Origin: Corynebacterium sp. p3-SID1056
GTDB lineage: Bacteria; Actinomycetota; Actinomycetes; Mycobacteriales; Mycobacteriaceae
Direction: 5' to 3'
Assembly (NCBI RefSeq): GCF_025152525.1
Contig: NZ_JALXXL010000013.1
Span: 1-63,874 of the forward strand
Length of the DNA stretch: 63,874 bases
Both the position numbers and the translations under genes were made by a program. Below are positions 1 to 7,580 of the stretch, in pieces; position 1 is the first letter of the stretch; each line of letters opens with the position of its first letter. The notes under the pieces are model-generated. The model had not been told where the DNA came from, made no database searches, and worked only from the letters and a program-made list of their open reading frames with translations.

Positions 1-9
1 CTCCATCTG

Positions 10-30
10 CACTCGGCAATACGCCGAGTG
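10..30. terminator. hairpin at window edge
   Basis: Arms CACTCGGC and GCCGAGTG (8 bp, perfect) close a 5-base loop AATAC. On the plus strand it is followed by a short T-rich stretch (ACTTTTG), so it could end a gene lying left of the window. It also lies just past the 3' end of the minus-strand secreted-protein gene. Confidence 0.4.
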
Positions 31-78
31 GCCACACTTTTGCTACTTAACCCGTTGTTGATCTTCGTGCAGGCGGAA

Positions 79-459
79 TTAGAAGCGGGAGTTATCCCAG
101 CGACCAACTGGGTCCTTCATTCCGCCAAGCAGCTCTGCCAACTCGCTCTGAAGGTGGATCTGGAAGAAGAAGTTATCAGCCAGCGGCACGGAAAGTAGTT
201 GGAAGACATCCGGGGAACCGTTGACGCCGCGCCACCACTTGCCAACACCCATGCTGCAAGTATCTTGCTGGGTGGTGTTTGCCGAGGAAGTCAGAATTAC
301 TGGGCCAACTTCGTAGTATTGACCAGCGACCGGCCAGCACCAAGCACCGGCGGGAGCAGATGGGGATTTCCCCGGGGAAGCAGAAGCAGTGCCAGTCAGC
401 GCTGACATAGAAACCAGAGCTGCAGTCATCGCCACAGCGATTCGACGCGAAGCGCGCAT
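79..459 (-). CDS. small secreted protein, unknown function
   Basis: A 126-residue protein starting MRASRRIAVAMTAALVSM, a clear Sec signal peptide (basic N-terminus, hydrophobic core, cleavage likely after ASA near residue 27). The mature part is about 100 residues, has two cysteines (WCWPV and QDTCSMG) that could form a disulfide, and is rich in aromatic residues. I do not recognise the family. The start at 459 is chosen because GAAAGG lies 8-9 bases upstream and the signal peptide begins exactly there; a longer in-frame reading upstream has no ribosome site and would bury the signal. It is monocistronic, flanked by a hairpin at 10-30 and by tRNA-Gly on the other side. Probably exported to the cell envelope or medium. 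Confidence 0.7.
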   Translation of the reverse strand: MRASRRIAVAMTAALVSMSALTGTASASPGKSPSAPAGAWCWPVAGQYYEVGPVILTSSANTTQQDTCSMGVGKWWRGVNGSPDVFQLLSVPLADNFFFQIHLQSELAELLGGMKDPVGRWDNSRF

Positions 460-620
460 GAGATGCCTTTCACTAGTTGGGAAGCGTCTCTCAATGTACA
501 GTAAAAACCCTGTGAGCGCGCGACAATCACGCAGGTGACTTTGCGGATCAAAATCGCCGGTGCAGACACACATTTTGTTACGTAACCCACAACATCGGCT
601 CGGGGATTCGTACAAGTCAA

Positions 621-644
621 TGCATGACCTGCTGCATGACCTGC
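621..644. repeat. 12-bp perfect tandem repeat
   Basis: TGCATGACCTGC occurs twice in direct succession, 33 bases from the tRNA-Gly 3' end. The gap 460-676 otherwise shows only the promoter region of the secreted protein. No integrase or matching second copy is visible, so function is unknown. Confidence 0.6.
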
Positions 645-676
645 AACCCCGGTCAGCAGGAAACCCCCGGTAGTAG

Positions 677-750
677 TGGAGCCGGCGACGAGAATCGAAC
701 TCGCACTCTCAGCTTGGGAAGCTGATGTTCTACCACTAAACTACGCCGGC
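677..750 (-). tRNA. tRNA-Gly (anticodon CCC)
   Basis: Read on the minus strand the 74 bases fold as a cloverleaf: acceptor GCCGGCG pairs with CGCCGGC, the anticodon stem TCAGC/GCTGA closes loop TTCCCAA giving anticodon CCC (reads GGG), and the T-arm carries GTTCGATTC. The 3' TCCA is encoded. It is a single tRNA with no neighbouring tRNA genes. Confidence 0.95.
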
Positions 751-828
751 ATTTGTCGCACAACGATGCGCGCGACAATGGGAACACTGTAGCACCGTCC
801 CGCGCTGAAACGGAAAACGTGCCTGCCG

Positions 829-841
829 TATGCTTGTGGCG
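829..841 (+). promoter_or_regulatory. leaderless-type -10 of dcd
   Basis: TATGCT at 829-834 lies six bases before the GTG start at 841 and there is no ribosome-binding site, the arrangement expected for a leaderless mRNA. Confidence 0.4.
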
Positions 842-1404
842 TGCTTCTTTCAGACCATGACATCCGTGACGCTATTGACTCCGGCCGCCTCGGCATCGAT
901 CCCTACGACGCTTCGCTGGTGCAGCCGAGCTCAATCGACGTGCGTATGGACAAGTTCTTCCGCGTCTTCAATAACTCGAAGTACACACACATCGACCCGA
1001 AGCAGGAGATGCCGGATCTCACCTCGGAAGTTGAGGTCCCAGAGGGGGAGGCCTTCGTCCTGCACCCGGGTGAGTTCGTCCTCGCGTCAACCCTGGAGCA
1101 CTTCACGCTGCCGGCAGACCTCGCTGGGCGTCTAGAAGGCAAGAGCTCGCTGGGCCGACTTGGTCTGCTCACGCACTCCACGGCTGGCTTCATTGACCCG
1201 GGCTTTTCCGGCCACATCACCCTCGAGCTGTCGAACGTGGCGAACCTGCCGATCACGCTGTGGCCTGGCATGAAGGTTGGCCAGCTCGCCATCTTCAACA
1301 TGTCTTCACCCGCCGAAGTTCCGTACGGCTCGGGCGCGCTCGGCTCGAAGTACCAGGGCCAGCGCGGGCCGACCCCGTCGCGCGCGTACTTGAACTTCCG
1401 CTAG
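841..1404 (+). CDS. dcd: dCTP deaminase (probably bifunctional, dUMP-forming)
   Basis: Converts dCTP to dUTP and, in the actinobacterial type, on to dUMP and diphosphate for thymidylate synthesis in the cytosol. The protein has 187 residues, close to the family length of about 190. The signature [13 protein letters not shown] begins near residue 97 and [11 protein letters not shown] near 112, followed by the catalytic-Glu segment HITLEL (Glu about 129). Homotrimer by family knowledge. The GTG start at 841 has no Shine-Dalgarno but a good -10 six bases upstream. The bifunctional activity is inferred from relatedness to the mycobacterial Dcd-Dut enzyme and is not shown by the sequence alone. 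A GCTTNYCGACGCC motif copy lies just after the stop. Confidence 0.93.
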   Translation: MLLSDHDIRDAIDSGRLGIDPYDASLVQPSSIDVRMDKFFRVFNNSKYTHIDPKQEMPDLTSEVEVPEGEAFVLHPGEFVLASTLEHFTLPADLAGRLEGKSSLGRLGLLTHSTAGFIDPGFSGHITLELSNVANLPITLWPGMKVGQLAIFNMSSPAEVPYGSGALGSKYQGQRGPTPSRAYLNFR

Positions 1405-1411
1405 GGCTTTC

Positions 1412-1425
1412 CGCTTGTCGACGCC
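1412..1425 (+). repeat. interspersed motif CGCTTGTCGACGCC
   Basis: Intergenic exact copy of GCTTNYCGACGCC between convergent dcd and fic. See the finding on this motif. Confidence 0.5.
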
Positions 1426-1437
1426 CGCGTGCCCGTT

Positions 1438-2643
1438 TTACTGCAGATCCAGGTGTTGCCTGCCTAGTTCGGTCAGCTTCAGGGTGAGTGGCCGCTTTGA
1501 TGCTGATTGCAGCAGTCCCTCTGATTCGAGTTCGTCTGCCACAGGTCGGAGTGTGTTCCAGGATCTGTCCATGGCTGCTGCGGCATCCTTCAGCGGAATT
1601 GGTTGGTCTGGGCCAAAAAGCAGTGCCTGTGCAGCCAGGAAAAGGAGACCGCGTTCGTATTGGTCACGCTTCAACGTCGATAGAGTGTCTTGCAAACTCC
1701 TCAGTTGCTCGTGTTTTTGGTCAAGAGATGATTCTAAGTCCTCTTGGGCGTCAACCAGCATCTCGAGCATCGACTTGAGAAAGAATGTCGCTTCTCCATA
1801 GTTCATACTATTTTCGGCATCTATAAAGGCCGCATAGTACTTCTTCCGTTGGAGCGAGAACTGATGAGAAAGGGACATCGAAGTGGGCGGGGACAGTATC
1901 TCGAGTGCCTTGAATGCGAGCAAGAATCGCCCCATACGCCCGTTTCCGTCGTAAAACGGGTGAGTGTACTCAAATATGAAATGGCCGATGAGCGCATTCA
2001 CGAGCGTATGCGTTTCATGGAGTTGAGAGTCAAGGAAAGTTTGCATCCTCTTCTCAATGTCGTGTTCGCTGCGCGGGGCCCTGTGCACCTCTCTTACGCC
2101 GTCATGGATGTCCACGGAACCGGCGCGGAAGAGCTCACCATCGGGCAGGTCATCGCTGCTGATCTCCTTCGAGAGCAGTTTGTCATACTCTGCACGCAGC
2201 GCTGTCGGCGAATCTGGAAAAGGTGGGCGTTCGGCGGGGTCTAATAATGACTCATAAAAAGCAACCATTTCCCGGAAACGCTTATGGGGTCCGCTCTTAG
2301 GGGCTGTAAGCGCTTCAGCGATTTCCTTGCGTGTTGAGTGGACTCCTTCGATCTGGTTCGTGGCCTTGATCTCTTCGATGAGAAGGCCCGTGAGGTAGTG
2401 ACTACGTGCGACGCCGGGAAGGGTTACCCATTTGTGAGCTATTTGGAGCTCAGCCCGCCAAACTTGTTCGAGAAGCGACTGAACCTCGCCGGTAAGCACT
2501 ACGAATAGTTCGTGCTCGCCAACTTGAAAGTCCCAATGGAGGGTTGCAGGGGACTCGAACCTGGATGTGTACTCTGTTTCAACAACACGCCGACCATCTG
2601 AAGACATGTGAAACAGCGTCTTCAGTGATTTGTAATCGCTCAC
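1438..2643 (-). CDS. Fic family protein (predicted AMPylase)
   Basis: Fic proteins usually transfer AMP from ATP to a hydroxyl side chain of a target protein. The catalytic motif HPFYDGNGRMGR is intact at residues 228-239 (His228). An inhibitory-helix motif of the form T-x-x-x-E-G (TNQIEG, 95-100) lies ahead of the Fic core, so this is an N-terminally auto-inhibited, class II type enzyme with a Fic_N region and a C-terminal winged-helix-like part (about 310-401). The length of 401 is normal. The GTG start at 2643 is preceded by AAAGGA 11 bases upstream. Base composition is visibly more AT-rich than dcd and ugd on either side, and it sits alone and opposite in direction to both, suggesting acquired accessory DNA. 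Its target is unknown. Confidence 0.9.
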   Translation of the reverse strand: MSDYKSLKTLFHMSSDGRRVVETEYTSRFESPATLHWDFQVGEHELFVVLTGEVQSLLEQVWRAELQIAHKWVTLPGVARSHYLTGLLIEEIKATNQIEGVHSTRKEIAEALTAPKSGPHKRFREMVAFYESLLDPAERPPFPDSPTALRAEYDKLLSKEISSDDLPDGELFRAGSVDIHDGVREVHRAPRSEHDIEKRMQTFLDSQLHETHTLVNALIGHFIFEYTHPFYDGNGRMGRFLLAFKALEILSPPTSMSLSHQFSLQRKKYYAAFIDAENSMNYGEATFFLKSMLEMLVDAQEDLESSLDQKHEQLRSLQDTLSTLKRDQYERGLLFLAAQALLFGPDQPIPLKDAAAAMDRSWNTLRPVADELESEGLLQSASKRPLTLKLTELGRQHLDLQ

Positions 2644-2782
2644 GTGGGCCGTCCTTTGCGTTTCAGTTCTTGCAATTCTGCAATCGTAGCGAAGAATTGC
2701 GTGCCCTATTTTTCAAAAACAGCGATTTTTGCAAAATAGGTTCGCGTCCCGCGCTGCTTCTTTACAGCTTTGAAAAATGCGG

Positions 2783-2796
2783 CGCTTGCCGACGCC
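2783..2796 (+). repeat. interspersed motif CGCTTGCCGACGCC
   Basis: Intergenic exact copy of GCTTNYCGACGCC, about 50 bases upstream of ugd. Like the copy at 1412 it is followed by CGCG. Confidence 0.5.
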
Positions 2797-2832
2797 CGCG
2801 CCCCTCACCCTGCCGGGCTTGACCCGACCGGG

Positions 2833-2847
2833 CATAATAGGCAGTTA
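2833..2847 (+). promoter_or_regulatory. leaderless-type -10 of ugd
   Basis: CATAAT at 2833-2838 lies eight bases before the ATG at 2847, with no ribosome-binding site between them. Confidence 0.45.
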
Positions 2848-4166
2848 TGCGGATGACAGTAATTGGCACCGGATATCTCGGTGCAACCCACGCGGCATGC
2901 ATGGCTGAACTCGGCCATGAGGTGCTGGGCGTGGATGTAGACGAAGTAAAGATTGATCAGCTCAAGGCCGGAAAGGTCCCGTTCTACGAGCCGGGCCTGC
3001 CGGAGGTGCTTGAGCGCAACATGGCCGCCGGCCGCCTCGATTTCACCACCTCGTACGAGGAGGCTGCGGCGTTCGGCAACGTGCACTTCATCGGAGTGGG
3101 CACCCCGCAGCAGCGCGGGTCCTACGCGGCGGATACCCGCTACGTCGAGGCCGTGATCGATTCGTTGGTGCCGCACCTGGAAGGTGCACACGTCATCCTG
3201 GGTAAGTCGACCGTGCCGGTGGGTACGGCGGCGGCGTTGCAGGAGCGCGCAGACGCACTCGCTGCCCCGGGGACCACGGTAGAGATTGCGTGGAACCCGG
3301 AGTTTCTGCGCGAGGGCTACGCGGTCAAGGACACGATCGAGCCCGACCGCATTGTGCTGGGCACCCGCCCGGAAGAATCGAACGCAGAAGCCATCGCGCG
3401 CGAGGTCTACGCGACCCCGCTGTCCAATGACACCCCGTTCATCCTCACCGATCTGCAGACTGCGGAGCTGGTGAAGGTCAGCGCCAACGCGTTTTTGGCC
3501 ACGAAGATCTCGTTCATCAACGCAGTCAGCGAGGTCTGCGAGATCGTCGGCGCGGACGTGACCAAGCTCGCCGACGCGATTGGCTACGACGACCGCATCG
3601 GACGCAAGTTCCTGGGTGCCGGCCTCGGATTCGGTGGCGGCTGCCTGCCGAAGGACATCCGCGCATTCATGGCGCGCGCCGGCGAGCTTGGTGCCGACCA
3701 GGCGCTCACATTCTTGCGCGAGGTGGATGCGGTGAACATGCGCCGCCGGGAGCGCGTGGTTGACATGGCGCGCGCGGAGCTGGGCAGCCTGATCGGCCGC
3801 CGCATCACGGTGCTGGGCGCGGCGTTCAAGCCGAACTCTGACGATGTGCGCGACTCGCCAGCGCTTGCGGTGGCCGGCCAGCTCTCGCTCGCGGGTGCCT
3901 CGGTGCGCGTGTTTGACCCGGAGGCGATGCACAACGCGCGCCGCGTGTTCCCCACGCTCGACTACGCCGAGACACTCGACGATGCACTGACCGGCGCTGA
4001 GCTGGTGATTCTCGCGACGGAGTGGAAGCAGTTCAAGGAGATGGATCCCGTCGCCTCGGCCAAGCTCGTGGAGCAGCCGCTGCTTATCGACGGCCGCAAC
4101 GTCCTCGATGCCGCCGCGTGGCAGCAGGCGGGCTGGACGATCCGGGCGCTGGGGCGCAGCTTGTAG
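2847..4166 (+). CDS. ugd: UDP-glucose 6-dehydrogenase
   Basis: Oxidises UDP-glucose to UDP-glucuronate with two NAD+, supplying glucuronate-derived sugars for envelope polysaccharides. The N-terminal Rossmann motif GTGYLG is at about residues 7-12. The catalytic-cysteine segment GGGCLPKDIRAF lies in the middle (about 265-280), and the C-terminal UDP-binding domain contains GAAFKPNSDDVRDSP. The length of 439 is typical. The start at 2847 is favoured because the nucleotide-binding strand follows at once and a -10 lies just upstream; a second ATG two codons later is possible. It stands alone, followed after 32 bases by the glutamate-synthase-like gene in the same direction. Confidence 0.95.
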   Translation: MRMTVIGTGYLGATHAACMAELGHEVLGVDVDEVKIDQLKAGKVPFYEPGLPEVLERNMAAGRLDFTTSYEEAAAFGNVHFIGVGTPQQRGSYAADTRYVEAVIDSLVPHLEGAHVILGKSTVPVGTAAALQERADALAAPGTTVEIAWNPEFLREGYAVKDTIEPDRIVLGTRPEESNAEAIAREVYATPLSNDTPFILTDLQTAELVKVSANAFLATKISFINAVSEVCEIVGADVTKLADAIGYDDRIGRKFLGAGLGFGGGCLPKDIRAFMARAGELGADQALTFLREVDAVNMRRRERVVDMARAELGSLIGRRITVLGAAFKPNSDDVRDSPALAVAGQLSLAGASVRVFDPEAMHNARRVFPTLDYAETLDDALTGAELVILATEWKQFKEMDPVASAKLVEQPLLIDGRNVLDAAAWQQAGWTIRALGRSL

Positions 4167-4198
4167 ACCTTGCTGCGAAACGGGTGCATGATGGAGGT

Positions 4199-5734
4199 AT
4201 GCCTGATAAGAAGTCTGCACACCTTGTTCAGGGCGCCCTCGGTGCCGCTGCGGCGGCACTCGGCGGGGTTGCCGTCCACGATCTGACGCAGCAGAAGTAC
4301 CCCGTACTGCGGAACTACCCCGTGCTGGGGCACATGCGCTACCTGCTCACGGATCTTGGCCCAGAGCTGCGCCAATACTTCATTGAGCGGGACTGGGACG
4401 GCCGCCCCTTCAACCGGGACCAGCGCAACGCCATCTACGAGCGCGCCAAGGGCATCCAGAGCGAGACCGCTTTCGGCACGGTGCAAAACGTGCGCGAACC
4501 TGGCCACGAGTACCTCGTGCACTCGGTCGCGCCGGTCGCGCAGCCGGATGAACCGCCGCGCACGCTCATCGGGGGCAAGGACTGCGCGAAGCCCTATTCG
4601 ATGTCGCTGCTCAACGTGTCGGCGATGAGCTTCGGCTCGCTGTCGCGCAACGCGATCCGATCGCTGAACAAGGGCGCGGAACTCGGTGGGTTCGCCCACG
4701 ATACTGGCGAGGGCGGGCTGAGCCCGTACCACATGGAAAACAACGGCGACCTGATCTGGGAGCTGGGCACCGGCTACTTCTGCGCACGCACGCCGGACGG
4801 CGACTTCGACCCCGCACAATTCCGCGAAAAGGCCGCGAACGACCAGGTCAAGATGGTGGAGCTGAAGCTGAGCCAGGGCGCGAAGCCCGGCATCGGCGGC
4901 GTGCTGCCGGCGGACAAGATCACCGAAGAAGTTTCGCAGATTCGCGGGGTTCCGCGCGGCCAGGACTGCATTAGCCCGGCCCGCCACCGCGTCTTTTCCA
5001 CGCCGACCGAGCTGATCGAATTCATCGCGCAGATGCGCGAGCTCTCCGGTGGCAAGCCCGCGGGCTTCAAGTTGTGCGTGGGTAGCCGTCGAGAAGTGCT
5101 CGCGATCTGCAAGGCGATGCGTGAGGTGGGCACCACCCCGGACTTCATCGTGGTCGACGGTTCCGAAGGCGGTACGGGTGCGGCCCCCATAGACTTCGAG
5201 GACCACGTGGGCATGCCGCTTACCGACGGGCTGATGACGGTGCACAACGCACTCGTCGGCGCCGGCCTGCGCGACCAGGTCAAGCTCGGCGCGTCCGGTA
5301 AGGTCGCCGGCGGTGCGGATATCGTGATGCGCCTGATTCAGGGCGCCGACTTTACCAACGCCGCTCGCGCCATGATGATGGCACTTGGCTGCATCCAGGC
5401 GCAGCGCTGCCATACCGGCAAGTGCCCCTCGGGTGTGGCGACGCAGGATCCGCGCCGCAATCGTGCGGTCGTGGTGGAGGAGAAGTCGCGGGCCGTCTAC
5501 AACTTCCAGAAGGCGACGGTGCAGCAGGCGGTGCGGCTCATGGCATCGATGGGTGTCAGCGACCCGGCTGAGCTGAATCCGGCGATGCTGCGTCGCAACG
5601 TCTCGCCGACCGAGGCTCGCTCGTATGCGGAGCTCTACGAGTGGCTCGCGCCCGGCCAGCTGCTCGACGACGCCCCGGCGTCCTGGGCCGCGGACTGGCA
5701 CGCAGCCTCCGCGGACACCTTCCGCCCGGTGTAG
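4199..5734 (+). CDS. FMN-binding glutamate synthase-family protein
   Basis: A stand-alone homologue of the glutamate synthase FMN domain, 511 residues. An N-terminal hydrophobic stretch (GALGAAAAALGGVAV, about 11-25) may anchor it in the membrane. The TIM-barrel domain shows MSFGSLSRNA, KPGIGGVLPADKI and VDGSEGGTGAAP. The iron-sulfur cysteine cluster CHTGKCPSGVATQD lies near 400. It has neither the amidotransferase domain nor a GltD partner, so it may use ammonia or a different substrate; its physiological reaction is not known from sequence. The ATG at 4199 has GGAGG almost touching it, so the GTG at 4184 is an alternative start. A strong bidirectional terminator follows. Confidence 0.85.
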   Translation: MPDKKSAHLVQGALGAAAAALGGVAVHDLTQQKYPVLRNYPVLGHMRYLLTDLGPELRQYFIERDWDGRPFNRDQRNAIYERAKGIQSETAFGTVQNVREPGHEYLVHSVAPVAQPDEPPRTLIGGKDCAKPYSMSLLNVSAMSFGSLSRNAIRSLNKGAELGGFAHDTGEGGLSPYHMENNGDLIWELGTGYFCARTPDGDFDPAQFREKAANDQVKMVELKLSQGAKPGIGGVLPADKITEEVSQIRGVPRGQDCISPARHRVFSTPTELIEFIAQMRELSGGKPAGFKLCVGSRREVLAICKAMREVGTTPDFIVVDGSEGGTGAAPIDFEDHVGMPLTDGLMTVHNALVGAGLRDQVKLGASGKVAGGADIVMRLIQGADFTNAARAMMMALGCIQAQRCHTGKCPSGVATQDPRRNRAVVVEEKSRAVYNFQKATVQQAVRLMASMGVSDPAELNPAMLRRNVSPTEARSYAELYEWLAPGQLLDDAPASWAADWHAASADTFRPV

Positions 5735-5766
5735 GGCCGCAACGCCCGTGGTAGGCGGGCATGCAA

Positions 5767-5804
5767 AAAGTTCCCGGGTTCGCCTTGAAACCGGGAACTA
5801 TTTT
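5767..5804. terminator. bidirectional terminator
   Basis: Arms AGTTCCCGG (5769-5777) and CCGGGAACT (5791-5799), 9 bp perfect, flanked by an A-run on the left and T-run on the right. It serves the glutamate-synthase-like gene and the convergent ABC-F gene. Confidence 0.85.
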
Positions 5805-5823
5805 CGGGAAAAGGCCCATAACA

Positions 5824-7353
5824 TCAGGTCAAATCATCGATGGAAACTTCCCTGTCAAGGTTCATACGCTCACAGAAGTCTTCGTCGTGGCTGACGAGAA
5901 GAAGCGCACCTGCATAACTCTCAAGAGCGGAGACAAGCCAGTTCACGGTTGAGATATCGATGTTGTTGGTGGGCTCGTCGAGAAGCAATAGCTGCGGAGC
6001 AGGCGACGAAAGAAGAACACGGGCAAACTCGACGCGGAAACGCTCACCACCCGAAAGCGTTCCGATAGGCGCGTGGACAGTCTCATTCTGAAACAACAAT
6101 TGCGCGAGTTGGTCCCGAATATACTGCGGATCAGCAGAGGCGTTAGCCTCCGAGACCAACTCCAAGACTGACCGGTTGGGGTCAAGAACAATGCGCTGCC
6201 GGAGGTACCCCACATTCTCAATCACGTACCCCGCGCCTCCGTCTGCAACAGAGTTGAGCAGGGTCGTCTTTCCGCTGCCGTTCGGTCCAGTGATCCGGAC
6301 ACGCTCGGGGCCCACAACAGTGAGTCCTGGGATTTCCATAACGCGGGTTCCGTTCGGAAGCGCCGTTCCGGGAAGCTCAATGTACACATGTTGATCGTCG
6401 CGAACCTTGTCTTGCGCGTGACGATACTCAGCGAGAGACGACTCCACAGACTCGGCATGAGCCGCACCACGCCGAGCAGCAGTCTTCTCAGACCGATCCT
6501 TGTCCAGCCCCATCGCCATGCCAGGTTTACGATTGTTAGCAGCGAACTTCTTTCCGCGACGAGCGTCCCGCGCAATGCGAGTTTGCATCGCCTCACGCTC
6601 TCGAACCTGCCTACTGTGAATCGTCTTCTTTTCCCGAACCTCCCGCATCGCTGCATCTTGTTCATTGGCCAGAGCTTCACGGTAGGCGGAGTAGTTACCG
6701 GGGAAAAGTCGTAGCTTCCCGTCGTGAAGTTCTGCAATTTCGTCCACGGAATCCAACAAGTCGCGATCGTGGCTCACCACAATCGCAGGAACAGTGGATT
6801 TGGAAAGAGCGCGGATTAGCTGGGCTTTCGCTTCCGCATCGAGGTTGTTCGTGGGCTCGTCCATGACAATGAAATCGGGGTTGTCAGCCATGAGCGCAGC
6901 TAGTGCAACACGAACAGCCTCTCCACCGGACAGTGTAAACAGCGGCCTATCCAGGTTGAGCTCGAGTCCATGAGCTGACAACACAGCCCGAGTCTCTTCG
7001 GCAGCATCCCACCGGTCACCGATGAGCTCGAACAATTCGGGATTGAACTGGCCACCTTCGATGGCGCTGATTGCCTCGATGATTTCGGTGATCCCAAAGA
7101 CGTCTGAAATCGTAGTGTCCAGTTGCAGTCCAAGATCCTGAGGTAGGTAAGCGATTTTCGACGGGCGCTCGACCGAACCAGTGCTCGGTTGCAGCTCGCC
7201 GAGGATGATCCTGATCAGACTCGTTTTTCCGGAACCGTTATCGCCGATCAGGCCGGTCAGGTGACTTGAAAAAATGGCGTTTAAGTCCGAGAAGCAGGGG
7301 GATCCGTTAGGCCACTCGAGGGAGACGTTATTCAGGGAAATAGGCATGCTCAT
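5824..7353 (-). CDS. ABC-F family ATPase (ribosome-protection or translation-factor type)
   Basis: Two ABC domains in one chain, no transmembrane segment: Walker A GDNGSGKT (37-44) and GPNGSGKT (about 350), signatures LSGGE in both halves, Walker B FIVMDEPTNN and LLLLDEPTNN. The roughly 90-residue basic linker between them is typical of ABC-F proteins that bind the ribosomal E site. Some members protect ribosomes from macrolides, lincosamides, streptogramins or pleuromutilins; others are housekeeping translation factors, and sequence alone does not decide here. The length of 509 suits either. The ATG at 7353 has only a weak AGAAAG upstream, with a second ATG two codons later. Base composition is lower in GC than the neighbours. 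A sigma-A promoter, an eight-codon leader ORF and a hairpin precede it, suggesting translation-coupled induction. Confidence 0.9.
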   Translation of the reverse strand: MSMPISLNNVSLEWPNGSPCFSDLNAIFSSHLTGLIGDNGSGKTSLIRIILGELQPSTGSVERPSKIAYLPQDLGLQLDTTISDVFGITEIIEAISAIEGGQFNPELFELIGDRWDAAEETRAVLSAHGLELNLDRPLFTLSGGEAVRVALAALMADNPDFIVMDEPTNNLDAEAKAQLIRALSKSTVPAIVVSHDRDLLDSVDEIAELHDGKLRLFPGNYSAYREALANEQDAAMREVREKKTIHSRQVREREAMQTRIARDARRGKKFAANNRKPGMAMGLDKDRSEKTAARRGAAHAESVESSLAEYRHAQDKVRDDQHVYIELPGTALPNGTRVMEIPGLTVVGPERVRITGPNGSGKTTLLNSVADGGAGYVIENVGYLRQRIVLDPNRSVLELVSEANASADPQYIRDQLAQLLFQNETVHAPIGTLSGGERFRVEFARVLLSSPAPQLLLLDEPTNNIDISTVNWLVSALESYAGALLLVSHDEDFCERMNLDREVSIDDLT

Positions 7354-7359
7354 TCAACT

Positions 7360-7380
7360 TTCTGTTTCGTGTTAGGCGGA
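7360..7380 (-). promoter_or_regulatory. possible attenuator hairpin in ABC-F leader
   Basis: On the minus strand CGTGTT and AACACG (6 bp) pair around loop TCCGCCT. The left arm lies inside the last codons of the leader ORF, so a stalled ribosome would open it. Confidence 0.4.
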
Positions 7381-7398
7381 AACACGGAACTTGAGCAC
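7372..7398 (-). CDS. putative leader peptide MLKFRVSA of the ABC-F gene
   Basis: An eight-codon ORF (GTG start at 7398, TAA stop) preceded by a strong AAGGAAGGA ribosome site seven bases upstream. It lies about 30 nucleotides downstream of the predicted start of transcription and ends 18 bases before the ABC-F start codon. Short translated leaders of this type control several ribosome-protection genes by drug-induced stalling. That role is inferred from position; the peptide itself matches nothing I know. Confidence 0.45.
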   Translation of the reverse strand: MLKFRVSA

Positions 7399-7433
7399 GG
7401 CCTATTCCTTCCTTCGGGGACAGTTCCTCGTCG

Positions 7434-7462
7434 ATATTATGACAGTGTCCGTCGGGGGTCAA
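7434..7462 (-). promoter_or_regulatory. sigma-A promoter of the ABC-F gene
   Basis: On the minus strand -35 TTGACC (7457-7462) and -10 TAATAT (7434-7439) are separated by exactly 17 bases, close to consensus. Transcription would start near 7427, giving a leader of about 75 nucleotides. Confidence 0.75.
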
Positions 7463-7515
7463 GGGGTTTGCGCTGCTGTAAGTCGGGATAGGTGATGGTT
7501 TGAAGGTGGACCGCG

Positions 7516-7544
7516 GCTGACAGATTGCGGCGGAATCTGTCAGC
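7516..7544 (-). terminator. hairpin downstream of alaT
   Basis: Arms GCTGACAGATT and AATCTGTCAGC (11 bp, perfect) around loop GCGGCGG, placed between the alaT stop and the ABC-F promoter. There is no T-run, so termination strength is uncertain. Confidence 0.6.
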
Positions 7545-7580
7545 GACCGGCAGCGGCACCCAACCGCCAACAAACGAGCC

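Noticed and set aside
677..750. tRNA-Gly as an integration site
   Set aside because: No integrase and no duplicated tRNA 3' end; the adjacent 12-bp tandem repeat does not match the tRNA.
2805..4259. 484-codon open frame antisense to ugd
   Set aside because: Arg/His-rich shadow translation caused by high GC at third positions; no ribosome site and ugd is a clear gene.
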